NCBI GenBank assembly: GCA_014529385.2
Contig: CM043942.1
Location: forward strand, 53,258,647 to 53,322,646
Source of the DNA: Adiantum capillus-veneris
Taxonomy: Eukaryota; Streptophyta; Polypodiopsida; Polypodiales; Pteridaceae
Length of the DNA stretch: 64,000 nucleotides
Reading direction: 5' to 3'
Part shown: one piece after another, positions 1 through 10,139 of the stretch
Layout: each line of letters starts with the position of its first letter
Position numbering within the stretch: position 1 is the first letter of the stretch
Made by a program: the position numbers and the translations under genes
The notes under the pieces: generated by a model
Database searches by the model: none
What the model saw: only the letters and a program-made list of their open reading frames with translations
Told to the model about the DNA's origin: nothing

Positions 1-453
1 GCAAGTGATGGATAGTATGCAAGAAGCATGGAGTTCCATGAGAGAGAGGCTGACTACTGTGTAAAGCATCCATATGAAGTCAAAACAGGTTTTGTTAGTG
101 CTCATGAGGAAAATCTGCTGGTAGAAGTTGATCAACTCAAGAAAGAAAGGGAGTACTAGATTTGTCAGGTGCAGGAGCTTAAATTAAAGCAGAAGGGGAA
201 ATTGATTATAGAAGAGGAGAAGCAAAGTGCAGAGCAGGTTCAAAAGTGCTCAGAGCAAGCAGAGATTTTTGAAAAACCACTACAGGAGAAGAGCAAGCAA
301 CAAGTGGAAAAGTCCAATGTTGAGCCAGAAATACAGTTAGTTCTACGTGAGTAATCAATGCCAGAGATAGCTGGTTCTGATCAAGCTGGGGCTCCATTAC
401 CTGACGCAGAAGGTGGTGTTGCTAGTACTGAAGCTGTGGAAAATAAGGTCTAG
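1..453 (+). pseudogene. Tail of a coiled-coil, possibly gag-like ORF
   Basis: One reading frame runs from the window edge to a stop at 451-453 and is interrupted by in-frame stops at 157-159 and 352-354. The product is rich in Glu, Lys and Gln with heptad-like spacing (for example VDQLKKERE and KLIIEEEKQSAEQVQ) and ends in an Ala/Gly/Pro-rich tail. This composition resembles the C-terminal half of the coiled-coil ORF of the small LTR element at 38489-40484, so it may be the end of a related element. No catalytic domain is visible. The assignment to a retroelement is inference; the two stops make it a pseudogene in any case. Confidence 0.4.
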
Positions 454-559
454 TTCTAGGCATAGTCAGACTGAGCATCATATGTGTCTTTTTGAACATT
501 TTGAGAGTTAGTATGTATTTTGATCAAGGGACATGTTGATCCGAGTCGGACGTGCCATG

Positions 560-891
560 TGTTAAAAGGGGTATTTCTTAGTAAAGCTCAGTCAAAATAT
601 TTCTTAGTCCGACTTTTGATAGGTCGGATGCTTAATCGGATATTGCTGACTCTAATTGGTTGGACAATTATAACCACTAGTTGGTATTTTGTATGCTACA
701 TGAGTACTGAGAAGGATGTAGAGAAGTTATCTATGGTGTTTCTTTACGTGTATGAGTTCTGTCAGATCATTGCATGCTGATTCGAAATGTGTTTATCTAT
801 CTTTTTTGATGAGTCTGAATACAGTGTTTCTGTCTATTCTTGGTTAGAAGCTTGTATGGAAGTTTGATGCATGTGTTGTACAACCCCAACA
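560..891 (+). repeat. Possible LTR (TGTT...AACA)
   Basis: The segment begins TGTTAAAAGG and ends CCCCAACA, and lies about 105 bp after the stop of the coiled-coil ORF, where a 3' LTR would be expected. The partner LTR would be left of the window, so neither LTR identity nor target duplication can be checked. No clear polypurine tract precedes it. Confidence 0.25.
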
Positions 892-1337
892 TGGATGCAA
901 AAGTGTAACATGCATAAATAAACAAATCTCGACCGGCAACCACGACTGTGTTGAATGGTTAAGTTGATGTCTTGCAAAATCTCCTCCTCCAAACTGGCAC
1001 CAATTATTGAAGCTTTCTTACGCTCCTTGCATACCCCACAAGCTACAAATCGGTGCATTGTTAAAACCACTGCATTCTGTGTTGTTTTGAAAATAGGGTA
1101 CTTGGCTATGTCAAAACAAATTTCACACACACCTGTAGTCTCTACTCTCATATCTTGCTTCTTTTTAATCATGTGCCCAAAGCATTGGAACATACCCATC
1201 AATGTGTCAACTGGAAATAGATCACTGTTTTGCTTGCACACTACAATGAAAAATTGCATGAGCAGATTGTTTAGGTCACAGAGATCTAGTTTCTCAAGAG
1301 GAATCTGCAACTCTAAGCTAGAAATTTTCCTCCACAC
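834..1337 (-). pseudogene. Possible Crypton-like tyrosine recombinase, core-binding part only
   Basis: A 167-codon minus-strand frame. Its N-terminal two thirds follow the pattern I associate with the helical core-binding domain of Crypton/KIAA1958-type tyrosine recombinases: a leucine-rich helix ending in a short basic-aromatic block (LNNLLMQFFIVVCKQ), a xxLFPVDTLMGMFQCFGH segment, then a ...TMHRFVACGVCKERKKAS block and a helix-starting EEEIL. The catalytic R...HxxR...Y half is absent, so at best this is an inactive fragment. CxxC pairs (CEIC, CGVC) are also present and could instead point to a zinc-binding transposon protein. The last part of the frame (VYLCMLHF onward) overlaps the possible LTR end and is probably not coding. 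Confidence 0.35.
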
Positions 1338-3945
1338 CTCAAATTTCTTTCAAGCCCAATTGTCCTTGTGCTTAGTGCCAATTTACCCTATACCGAGTTG
1401 CCCTCTCTCTAGTTGAGCATCCCCAACAAGAAAGCCACTCTATTTGTTTGCAAATCAGATTCGACACCAAAAGAACACAAGGCGGAGAGCTTACCTTGTT
1501 GCCCTTGCCTCTCCCAACCAAAGCGGAGCCTCAACCTTATTATAATAACCTTGTGCACTCAAACTACTATTCATGGCTACATTTTTAGTACAAGTGTCAT
1601 AAAAACTAATATCTACTTATTCCAAATAATTTTCTCATATTGAATTGATCATTTAATATGAGAAGACGAATGGGAACAAGAGGTAGAATATAGATATGTG
1701 TTGTTAGACTATCTCAGCATTGGACCAACAAGGAGAGATGGTTACATCTCAATAGGGGTCCAAGGAGTTTGTCTGCCAAGGAGCAATGTGCATATAATGG
1801 AGCTTAAAAAACTTAGGGTTAGCTTCATTAAAGACTTCCAAAGGTTATTGGTAAAAGTCCTTAGACCTAGGACCTTAGGCAAGATGGGGTTGACCTTGAG
1901 GTGGGAACCTTGCCCAAGCTTGTTGTGCTTGTTGTGCTTGAATAAGGTGCAAGTGAGGTGCTTGTCATGCTTAATGACTACGATGCTTGAGGAGCTTAAG
2001 GTGCTTGAAGTCAAAAAGGTGCCTACAAAGGAGGGAGCGAGCCTAAGAAGTAGGGAGAGAGAGAACACATATGCACCCTCTCAAGGGTCACCCCTTCCAC
2101 AAGAGGCATGTAGGACACATGTCAAGCCCCCAGCAAGGTTGCCCTCATAATGTGCCTAAAGCCTATTGGATGATCTTTAAAGAGGTCCATTGAGAATTTA
2201 GATTAATTAAATAATTATCCAAACATTATTCATCTCTCAAAGGGAAAAGAAGCACACTTGTACAAATGCTAACCCCTCTTGCTTGAAATGACCATACCCT
2301 ACAATTGGCCAAGCTTGGCAAGGGCCAATAGGGATCAAGCATGAGTGAAGAGAGAGAGGGGTCGACCTAGGCAAGGGAGAGACCTCATTTTTCTCATTCT
2401 CGCACTCACACACATTCTCTCATTGTTTTGAGCAAGAAATCAATCTCCTTATCCAAGCTGAGAAGTAGAAAGCCTACACCAACAACTCTTGGCTGTGGAA
2501 TGCAAATCCAACCAAGAGCAAAGCTTCAATGACATGCTCATCTTTTCTATCATCTATATTACTATGCTAAGCTAAGCTCCAAGAGTAATCTATGGTGAGG
2601 AAAGTACTTCTTTCTCGTATGCTACTTCTTCTTCCTCTTCCCTTCTGTCACTCCTTGCTAGCTCTCTCCACCTTTGAAGGTGTTTGAGGTCTTGGGATTG
2701 GGCCGGGGACAAGTTAATGCTTTTGTAAGTTAGTTAAGGGCATAATTTTGGTGCATGAAGCTTACCATCTTCATTGCATCCACAAGGAACACAAAGCATG
2801 TATTGTACCAAGTCTCTTTTCATGGGAAAATCTATAATACAAAAGCCTTTTGGAGGGGGGACCGTCTCCAAGTAAATCCGGTCCTCAATTGTTGTCAATT
2901 TCTCTAATTCTCTCTTCTTTTACAAGTATTGTTCATGCCAAGCTAACTAGGTATAATGGTTATTTTGCTATCTTTAACCAAGTATTCTCCTTATGCTCAT
3001 GAAAAATTCTCATAAAGAAATGCTCACTACAGTTATCTTAATGCTGCTACTCTCAATGTTATTAGTCCAATTCCATTGGAACAAGCATGAGAAGAAACAT
3101 TAAATTCACAAAATGAAAAGCTGCCAAACTACATGTAAGACCTCGCAATCAACGAATAAGGAATATTTTGAACAAGAAATTTGCAGTATTTATAGTAATC
3201 AACTATGCTAGCAAGGTCTCTTAATCACATCTACACTAAATATTTACACACACCTGCAACCTGAGATGCTCCTTACCTAGCACCTTCTGCGGATCCTCCA
3301 TATGCGCATTGTGTTGAGACTCCTTCCACAAAAATGCCTTTAATACATGCTCCATCGCCAACTTCTATGGAAGTCCACAATCATTGGGCAAGAGAGAAAA
3401 AGACAGCACTCCAAACATTTGAGAACCTGCACAATGGAATACAAAAGGCTATGTTGAGAATGAAGCAAGTCCATTCGTGACATTATTACTAGAGAACCCA
3501 CAAAACCTTACACTTGGAAAACCAACATCAATGGAACCTTGTCAGCACCAACGACACTTCTCCAAGCACAAACGCAGCTCATCAACACAAAACTGTGGTA
3601 GAAGCTGTTTTTTGGACAGAGATCGTTGATGGAGATCGCTCGTCAACACAAATTTGTGTAGAATCTACTTGACCATGAACCCTAACCTAGAATACACATA
3701 ACTACTACCCTCCTAATAGACCAAAACAAAATGCAACCTGTAGGTAATTGTGCAGCCAATGGTGAGTGCATAGCTCCGCCTACCCCATCGATCACCCTGG
3801 CTTCAACTCCGCCATCGCTTCACTCGGTGCGCAAAAAACCTATGCACGAGAAACGTCCGCCATCACTTAGCTTACATGTAGCACACTGGATTGAGCTCCC
3901 CCATCGCTTAGCTTACAAAAACCTACGCCCTGGACCATGACGATC
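1338..3945. other. No supported gene; degenerate repeat-like DNA
   Basis: Short frames here, such as the one at 1698-2150, have biased Leu/Val content and no recognisable domain. The stretch around 2390-2920 has the look of LTR leader sequence (pyrimidine-rich, CTCTCTC, many short direct repeats) but no terminal repeats were found. 1870-2020 contains a repeated GAGGTGCTTG/AAGGTGCTTG phrase. Confidence 0.4.
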
Positions 3946-4062
3946 GGGAATGGTAGTGAAGTGATCATCCCCATAATAAGTGCTCCTACATGGCTCTCGA
4001 CTGACGTCGATTGCTACGAGGTCTCACTTATTATAAGGAATGGCCACTTCACGACCATTCCC
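3946..4062. repeat. Imperfect inverted repeat (foldback, MITE-like)
   Basis: Outer arms at 3946-3963 and 4045-4062 pair at 17 of 18 positions (GGGAATGGTAGTGAAGTG against the complement of CACTTCACGACCATTCCC). Inner arms ATAATAAGTG (3973-3982) and CACTTATTAT (4025-4034) pair perfectly. The loop carries a short self-complementary TCGACTGACGTCGA. The structure lies about 360 bp upstream of the PPR gene start. It could be a small foldback element or a transcribed hairpin; no target duplication was identified. Confidence 0.75.
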
Positions 4063-4418
4063 TACCCCAAAAAGTCAAAGCAATGCGATCATCTCTTGCC
4101 AAACTCAAAAAATCTCTCTACTTTCTCTTCCCCATAATGTTATGGAACAATCATTTTTCCAAATATACAAAATTCTTTTCCTTGATTTTGTGAAGAGGAA
4201 AATTTAGAATAGTAGGTTGGGCGGAATTTTTCCTTGCCCCCTGCGCTTAACCGGCAGTTTGAAATTGAAAACGGCACCATATTAAGCTGACACATTTTTC
4301 TGAACACTGCTTACCCCAACTCCAAAAAAGAAATGTAATAGCCTAACAGTAGCCTAGTTGCAGGTTTATTGAAGTCTTTTGAGTCTGAGAGCGTGCTCAA
4401 GCACAGAAAGACCCAAGG

Positions 4419-7091
4419 ATGATCGGCGAAGAGCATGTTCGCATGTCTTGGCGCGGCGCCTCGCAATGTCGGCAGAAGCGCTTCTTTGTCTGGCAAGGCA
4501 CTATTGTTGAAAGACGGGTTTCCCGCCACGAACCTCCTTGGCACGGCCACTCAAAAGTCCATTCTTCTCTTTATTACACAGGAAAATGCGGAAAACAACA
4601 GACCCATTTGAGCATGGTCGCAGTAAACGTAGAATCAGAAAAGACCCATTTGTGCGCACTCACAGAAAGCATACCCGAGGACAGGAGGGACGTCAAAGTG
4701 CACAACACTCATCATCTCTCCTACTCAGAATCACTGGCAACGGCGCTGGATAAAGTGCAGCTCCCATGTAGCCGTGCAGATTTCGCTTTCCTTGCTGCTT
4801 TCTTGCGTTTGTGTGGAAATATGTGTGCATTGGCCCAGGGCCAACTGGTACACATCCACATTATAAAGTGTGAAGTTGATCAAACTACATTCTTGCAAAA
4901 CGTTCTGTTGCAGATGTATGGCAAATGTGGTGCGGTAAATGATGCATATGCAGTTTTTGCAAAAATGCAGCAGCACGATCAGCACTCATGGAACTTTATG
5001 GCCTCAGCTTACACCAACAGTGGAGAGTGGGATCTAGCTTTGGAGATCTTTTATCGATCGCGTACTCAAGGGTTTATAGTGAACGAATATGTCCTCACTA
5101 GTATTATCTCAGCTTGTGCTGGCAAAGAGGACTTGAGACAGGGGAAGAATGCGTATGCTTGCTTAGTAGATAGTGATTATGAGGCATCGGAAGCAGTGGG
5201 CAATGCTTTGGTAAATCTATATGGTAGGTGTCATTGTCTTGATGACATGTGGACTGTGTTTAACAAAATAGTGGAGAAAAGTGTGATATCTTGGTCGTCA
5301 GTCATCATGGCTTACACCCGACATAATCTTGGAAGAGAGGCAATTTCACTCTGGCGCCACATGCAACAGGAAGCTATTTTGCCAAACAAAGCAACAATTA
5401 TTGGTCTTATTGATGCATGTGCCAATGAGGCTGCATTGCATAGAGGAAAGCAAGCCCATTGCTGCATTTTGAGAAGCCTTTTTGAAAATGATGGCATGGT
5501 TTTGACTACCTTTATCAATATGTATGGGAAGTGTGGTGACATGGAGAATGCCTTGAAGGCGTTCGAGCGGTTGCAAGAGCACAGTGTGGTCTCATGGACT
5601 GCTCTTATGGCAGGTTATTCTCAGCATGGACATACCAAAGAGGCTTTTGAAATATTTGATAAGATGCAACAAAATGGAATTACACCCAATGAGGTTACGT
5701 TTGTTTGCATTCTTGATGCATACAACAGCCAGGGATTACTTGACAAGGCTAAGCAAATGCATGCTTGCATCGAACACAGCGGATTTGACGTGAACGTCGT
5801 GGTGGAGACTGCTCTAGTGAAAATGTATGGTAAGTGTGGCAGTCCAAGTGATGCACGAGCATTGTTCGATGCGATGCCACAGCGCAGCCTTGTATCATGG
5901 AACACAATGCTTTCAGTCTACGCACAGCATCGACATCGGAAGGATGCCTTTGAGCTGTTTAGTTTGATGTTGAGGAGGGGAGTAACCTTGAATCGAGTCA
6001 CCTTCGTCAGCATGCTATCTGTATGTGCAGACGAAGGAGCTGTGACAGAAGGCAAGTGGATGCATGATCAAGTTGTACGGCGTGGCTACTTCAAAGATGC
6101 CGTTGTCGGCAATGCCCTTTTAAACATGTACACCAAGTGTGGCGAGGTAAATCCAGCGCAGAACGTTTTTGAAAGATTGTCTGAACGAACGGTCGTGTCT
6201 TGGAACACCATGATTCCTGCATATGCTTACCATGGACATGGTAAGTAAGTTCTATCAATGCTTCGACGCATGAAGAAGGATGGTGTGCACCCAAACCTAG
6301 CGACCTTCAAAGTTATTTTATCTGCTTGTGGCCATGCTGGCTGTGTTGATGATGCAAATGCATGTGTGAATGCCATGCGTGAGCTTTTTGGACTAAGAGC
6401 AGATACAGAGCTTTATGATTGTGTCATTGATCTTCTTGGGAGGACAGGAAGGCTAGATGATGTTGAAGAAAAAATTTCTCTGATGCCAGTGCAACCAAGG
6501 CTTGAGTCATGGTTAATGTTGTTGGGTGCTTGTAGTAATCAGGCTGATTTACAACGAGGAGAATATGTTGCAAATCAGGTTTTTGAGATGTTTCTGGAAT
6601 GTACCGCACCTTATGTTATCCTATCCAATATGTATGTGGCTGCTGGTAGGGACTCAGATGCGGAGAGGCTTCTATCAAGGATGAAGGAAAAGGGCTTGAT
6701 GCAGTCGGGAGAGTGCAGCTACATTGAGGTGGATGGAGTGGTGAAGAAGTTTTCTTGTGACGATCGATCCGATCCTCAAGAGCAAGAGATTCATGATGAG
6801 TTGGGCAGGCTGGAAAGACTAGCTGCTGATGCTGATTTTAAGGCAACGTCACATGGAGATGTTGCTAGTGATAATACCTCTTGTTATCATACTGAAAGGT
6901 TGGCCATAGCTTTTGGCTTTTCATGCACGGTCCACAAGAGTTCTCTCTTTGTTGCTAAGAGTGCTCAAATGTGCTCTGAATGTCATGTGTTTTTGAAAAT
7001 TGTATCTAAAGTCTGCGATAAAGAAATCATCATCAGTGATTCCACAGGGGTGCACCGCATGCAAGATGGGGCATGTTCTTGTGCAAATTAA
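4419..7091 (+). pseudogene. PPR-DYW protein with one in-frame stop
   Basis: PLS-class pentatricopeptide repeat protein of the DYW subgroup, a family that acts in chloroplasts or mitochondria in RNA editing. The same frame is open on both sides of a single TAA at 6246-6248, giving about 890 codons. Tandem PPR motifs run from about residue 120 to 680, with repeated MYGKCG, VSWNTM and GxTPNEVTFV blocks. An E/E+ region and a PG-box-like IEVDGVVKKF follow. The deaminase-like HTE (about 824-826) and CSECH (852-856) zinc motifs and the HxxxDGACSC second site (about 879-888) are present, but the chain then ends AN-stop where the family usually ends GDYW. The first 100 residues have no obvious domain and may hold an organelle targeting signal. 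The repeat spacing across the TAA is normal, so the stop looks like a point change and not lost sequence. The gene is either a recent pseudogene or makes a protein lacking E and DYW. Confidence 0.9.
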
Positions 7092-7460
7092 TTTAAATTC
7101 TCTGCCACTTCCAGGGTTGGGCTCGTTAGCTTTGAACAAATTCTCCAGGGGTGTATAGCATGTGCATATTGTCAATTATTTGTGTAGCCATAGACCTAGA
7201 TAAGCCATAAGGATTTTGTATCAAATATAATGTGTTGCCCATTGATGGAGGTAACCTGCAACCAAGACATGTTGATGCTGAAAAAATTAATGAAGGCTTG
7301 CAGTTTTCAATGGAAAGTCTCAAGCATTTAGTCGAAACACTTGGGAGCTCCTGTCATGCGGATGTGTGAGTGCTTTGTCGAATCTGTGTGTTCAGCTTGT
7401 CTTATAATTTGTGAGAATGCTCTTCTCACTCTATAGCCATAACTAAATATCACACAGGGA

Positions 7461-7600
7461 TATCACTCTTCTCACATCTTTGCCATGTGCCACTTCTTAA
7501 AGGGATACCACCATTGTCATATATCACTCTTCTCAGATCTTTGCCATGTGCCACTTTTTACAAGGATACCACCATTGCCATATATTTGCAATGTGTCACT
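7461..7600. repeat. About 73-bp tandem duplication downstream of the PPR gene
   Basis: The phrase TATCACTCTTCTCACATCTT...GCCATGTGCCACTT...ACCACCATTG occurs twice in tandem with a third partial copy (ATTTGCAATGTGTCACTT). A second direct repeat, CGAATCACTTCTTCCTAATT, occurs at about 7733 and 7881. The rest of 7092-7909 holds no gene that I can support. Confidence 0.7.
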
Positions 7601-7909
7601 TACTGTATTCTTACTAATCCATTTTTGAAACAAAGGAAATGTTTTAAGCTTGAAAACTAGTCTTGCTTGGTGGGCCTTGCTAAGCAATATTGCAGCCATG
7701 AATAATTAAACAAACATGATTTTATGCTTCGAATCACTTCTTCCTAATTGAGAAGAAGTAATTCCCTATTGCGAATATCAGGATGTATCCTGCTGCCTTG
7801 GTACAAATCCTTGTTCATAGCAGTCTTTAAGTGAGCTCACAAAAGAAAAGCCCAACCGAGAAGAAGCATGTCATTATGCGTCGAATCACTTCTTCCTAAT
7901 TGAGAAGCT

Positions 7910-8182
7910 GTGGCCAGTGATGAGGAAAGCACGCTAACCAAGACAGCAGGTGATCCCACTACCGTTACGGTTGTTCTATATGTATTCTGTGTGTGGCTTG
8001 CCGCTGCCGTTGCTATAGTTTGCCGCTTTGTTTTTGAGAACCAGGTTGGCTGCCTGATTGGAAAGGGTGGCCGCATCATTGAACAGATGCGCAAGGATAT
8101 CAATGCCTGCATGCGCTGCTTTGGTGATGAGCTGGTTTTCTTGCATGATGTGATTGTATTTGGCGAGCTGCCCTCTCTTTGA
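7910..8182 (+). pseudogene. KH-domain RNA-binding protein fragment
   Basis: Residues from about 8036 read VGCLIGKGGRIIEQMRKD, the hallmark GxxG loop and following helix of a KH domain as seen in plant poly(rC)-binding-like proteins. Only the first half of one KH domain is present. The preceding residues are hydrophobic and unlike the normal beta strand, the frame begins at GTG, and the sequence after the helix runs antiparallel to PPR-like sequence on the other strand. This is a fused gene scrap and not a functional protein. Confidence 0.55.
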
Positions 8183-8560
8183 AAACATCCCAGAGCTTAC
8201 TGACCCTGCCACTGTTGGGCATATCTTGTGATCATAGCACTCCAAGAGACGACATGGAAGCTTGTCAAGCACTTTTTGTGCTTTGACGACCAGCTCTATG
8301 CAGACCTTCAGAACGAAAGAAAGCACTACGTTTTTTGTCAACAGCCCCTGACTAACAATATTACCGTGAACTCTTTTGCCCATACCAACATGTTTCATAA
8401 TGCCACATGCCTTCAAGATAGAAGCATAGCTGATTGCACTTGGAGAGTTTCCCTCTCTTTGCATCTGCTGAAAACAGCCCAGAGCTTCCTGGCCCTGCCA
8501 CTGTTGGGCATATCCCGTGATCAGAGTATTCCAAGAGGAGACGTGTTAAATAATCATGTT
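8170..8560 (-). pseudogene. PPR gene fragment, two tandem degenerate pieces
   Basis: On the minus strand, from 8533 downward, the frame reads WNTLITGYAQQWQGQEALG then a FQQMQREGNSPSAISYASIL block and a KACG...GKRVHG block, a classic plant PPR-PLS repeat. A second related block follows near 8228 (WSAMITRYAQQ) and is broken by an in-frame stop. No start, no C-terminal domain and no long frame remain. It overlaps the KH fragment on the opposite strand. Confidence 0.55.
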
Positions 8561-8961
8561 GATCGAGGTCCCGACACAAACTGAACACTTGCACCAACCA
8601 ACCCATGAATACACCACACTGACTTGGCAAAATACTCGACTTAGTTTTCAACATGCTTTCGTTAAACCCTCAAGCTACATGAATTAACGTCCTTCTCTTT
8701 GATCCATACAGCTTGCAGTATTCTTTCATTGTGGCACTCATTTGTTGAAAGTTGAGGAACGTTTCAGTGTGAGCACTAACCCATGACCGTCATAATGATA
8801 GAATAGCTTATGACATTAAAGTGCAACCCTGGTCCCCTAAAGTACTCAGATCTCTCTTTTCTGTTGAGATAGAGCATTTTGACAGCCACCCCAGTTAGAG
8901 ATATGCCTCCAGTGTATATATACTCCAAAATAGACCTTTCAAACAAAGCACAGAAATATAC

Positions 8962-9905
8962 CTCCAATGAATGGGAAGGCCGAAATGCAACAAAATGTTT
9001 ATCATAACCCACCGTGTGCTCCTTGCTCAATTCAACAACCTGCAAAACTCTCAATATGCATCACAGGATTGAAACCTACCCATATTTAAATAAATGAAAA
9101 GTTTACAGCTTCCTCTAATCCCATGTAGTAACTACTCCCAAACAACCCAAATGTGCTCTTCAGAGGGAAGTTGTTTAGTAGTTGAAAATGCCAAGAGCTT
9201 CAATGAAAGGAAATCTCATTGCTTTGACATTACCTGCTTGAATGGGGCATTATTGAGTTTAATGAGGTTCGTGTTAGAGTCTTCTATGATGCTGAATTCA
9301 ATGTAATTCATAGTAGAGCTCTCTTTGTCAAAGAAAATCTGAGTGTCATCATGAGTTATATCAGGTTCAAATCCATTTGCCATATGATAATCTGTCATCC
9401 CTGTGTTACCTGCATAATATTCGACTCCAGGGTTTGAAGAATCAATGTGTGAGGATGCCACATTCATTATCGACTCTTCACTTTTCCGAAAGATTTCAGC
9501 CGTAAAATTATTCAGGTAAGTTCGATGACCTTTTGCTGACGAAACTGTGAAACGGGCATTATTCTCTACCAATTCTGATGATGATGGTGATGATATTGTG
9601 AAATTCGAAGTTCCCCACTCACCATCACGAGTTTTGCTGATAACGAGGGCTGATTGCGTCTTTGGCGAGTCATCTGGATCATGTGTTAGTGTACCATTCA
9701 CCAACCTGACTGGCTTGTCTCGAGTCTTAGACTCTCTACTCTTAACATCTTCGCAAGCTGTAGCTTCACTTGTCTTAAAGGAAACTTGTTTCTTCTTTGT
9801 CTGCCCAGCTGCTTTTCCCTTCTGAAATGTTAAAGTGTAATGATTATCATTTGTCTTAACCATCAACAGATGGGGCTCTCCGAAGGGATCATAAGCCGCA
9901 GAAAA
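8962..9905 (-). CDS. Two-exon gene fragment, function unknown
   Basis: Exon 9905-9234 (224 codons, no stop) is bounded by an AG acceptor (TTTAG) and a GT donor (CAG/GTAATG). Exon 9039-8962 (26 codons) is bounded by TTTTGCAG and GAG/GTATAT. Both exons are in phase 0 and join in frame, which is unlikely by chance. The product begins FSAAYDPFGEPHLLMVKT, is rich in Ser, Thr, Asn and acidic residues, and continues VVELSKEHTVGYDKHFVAFR. I do not recognise the family. No first exon with an ATG and no clear last exon were found, so it may be a relic or part of a larger gene. It sits next to PPR fragments and the LINE remnant, so a displaced gene piece is possible. Confidence 0.45.
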
Positions 9906-10139
9906 CTAAATTGAACTGGGAATCAGCAATCTTGCATGTCAAGCCAGCATCAGCAGGCTCATACAAGTCTTAAACGTTTATGTATGTGTGTATTTGTGTT
10001 GGATTAAATCTTTCTTTCTTCTGCATTTTTGGTTCAGCTATACTGTGCTTTGTTAATTTGTGGGATCTCTCTCTCTCTCTCTCTCTCTCTAAAAAACACA
10101 CAATCTGAGTCCAAATTTGCATCGGTACACTGTGCCCAA

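Noticed and set aside
1698-2150. 150-codon plus-strand frame and its minus shadow
   Set aside because: Composition follows repeated GCTTG/AAGGTG phrases; no domain, no splice support.
6246-6248. Stop codon corrected by RNA editing
   Set aside because: U-to-C editing of stop codons is known in organelles of ferns and hornworts, but this is a nuclear-type locus among nuclear transposons, so it does not apply.
6241-6260. Intron starting at GTAAGT in the PPR gene
   Set aside because: Coding homology continues in frame immediately after the site with normal repeat spacing, so constitutive splicing would remove required sequence. Kept only as a possible alternative event.
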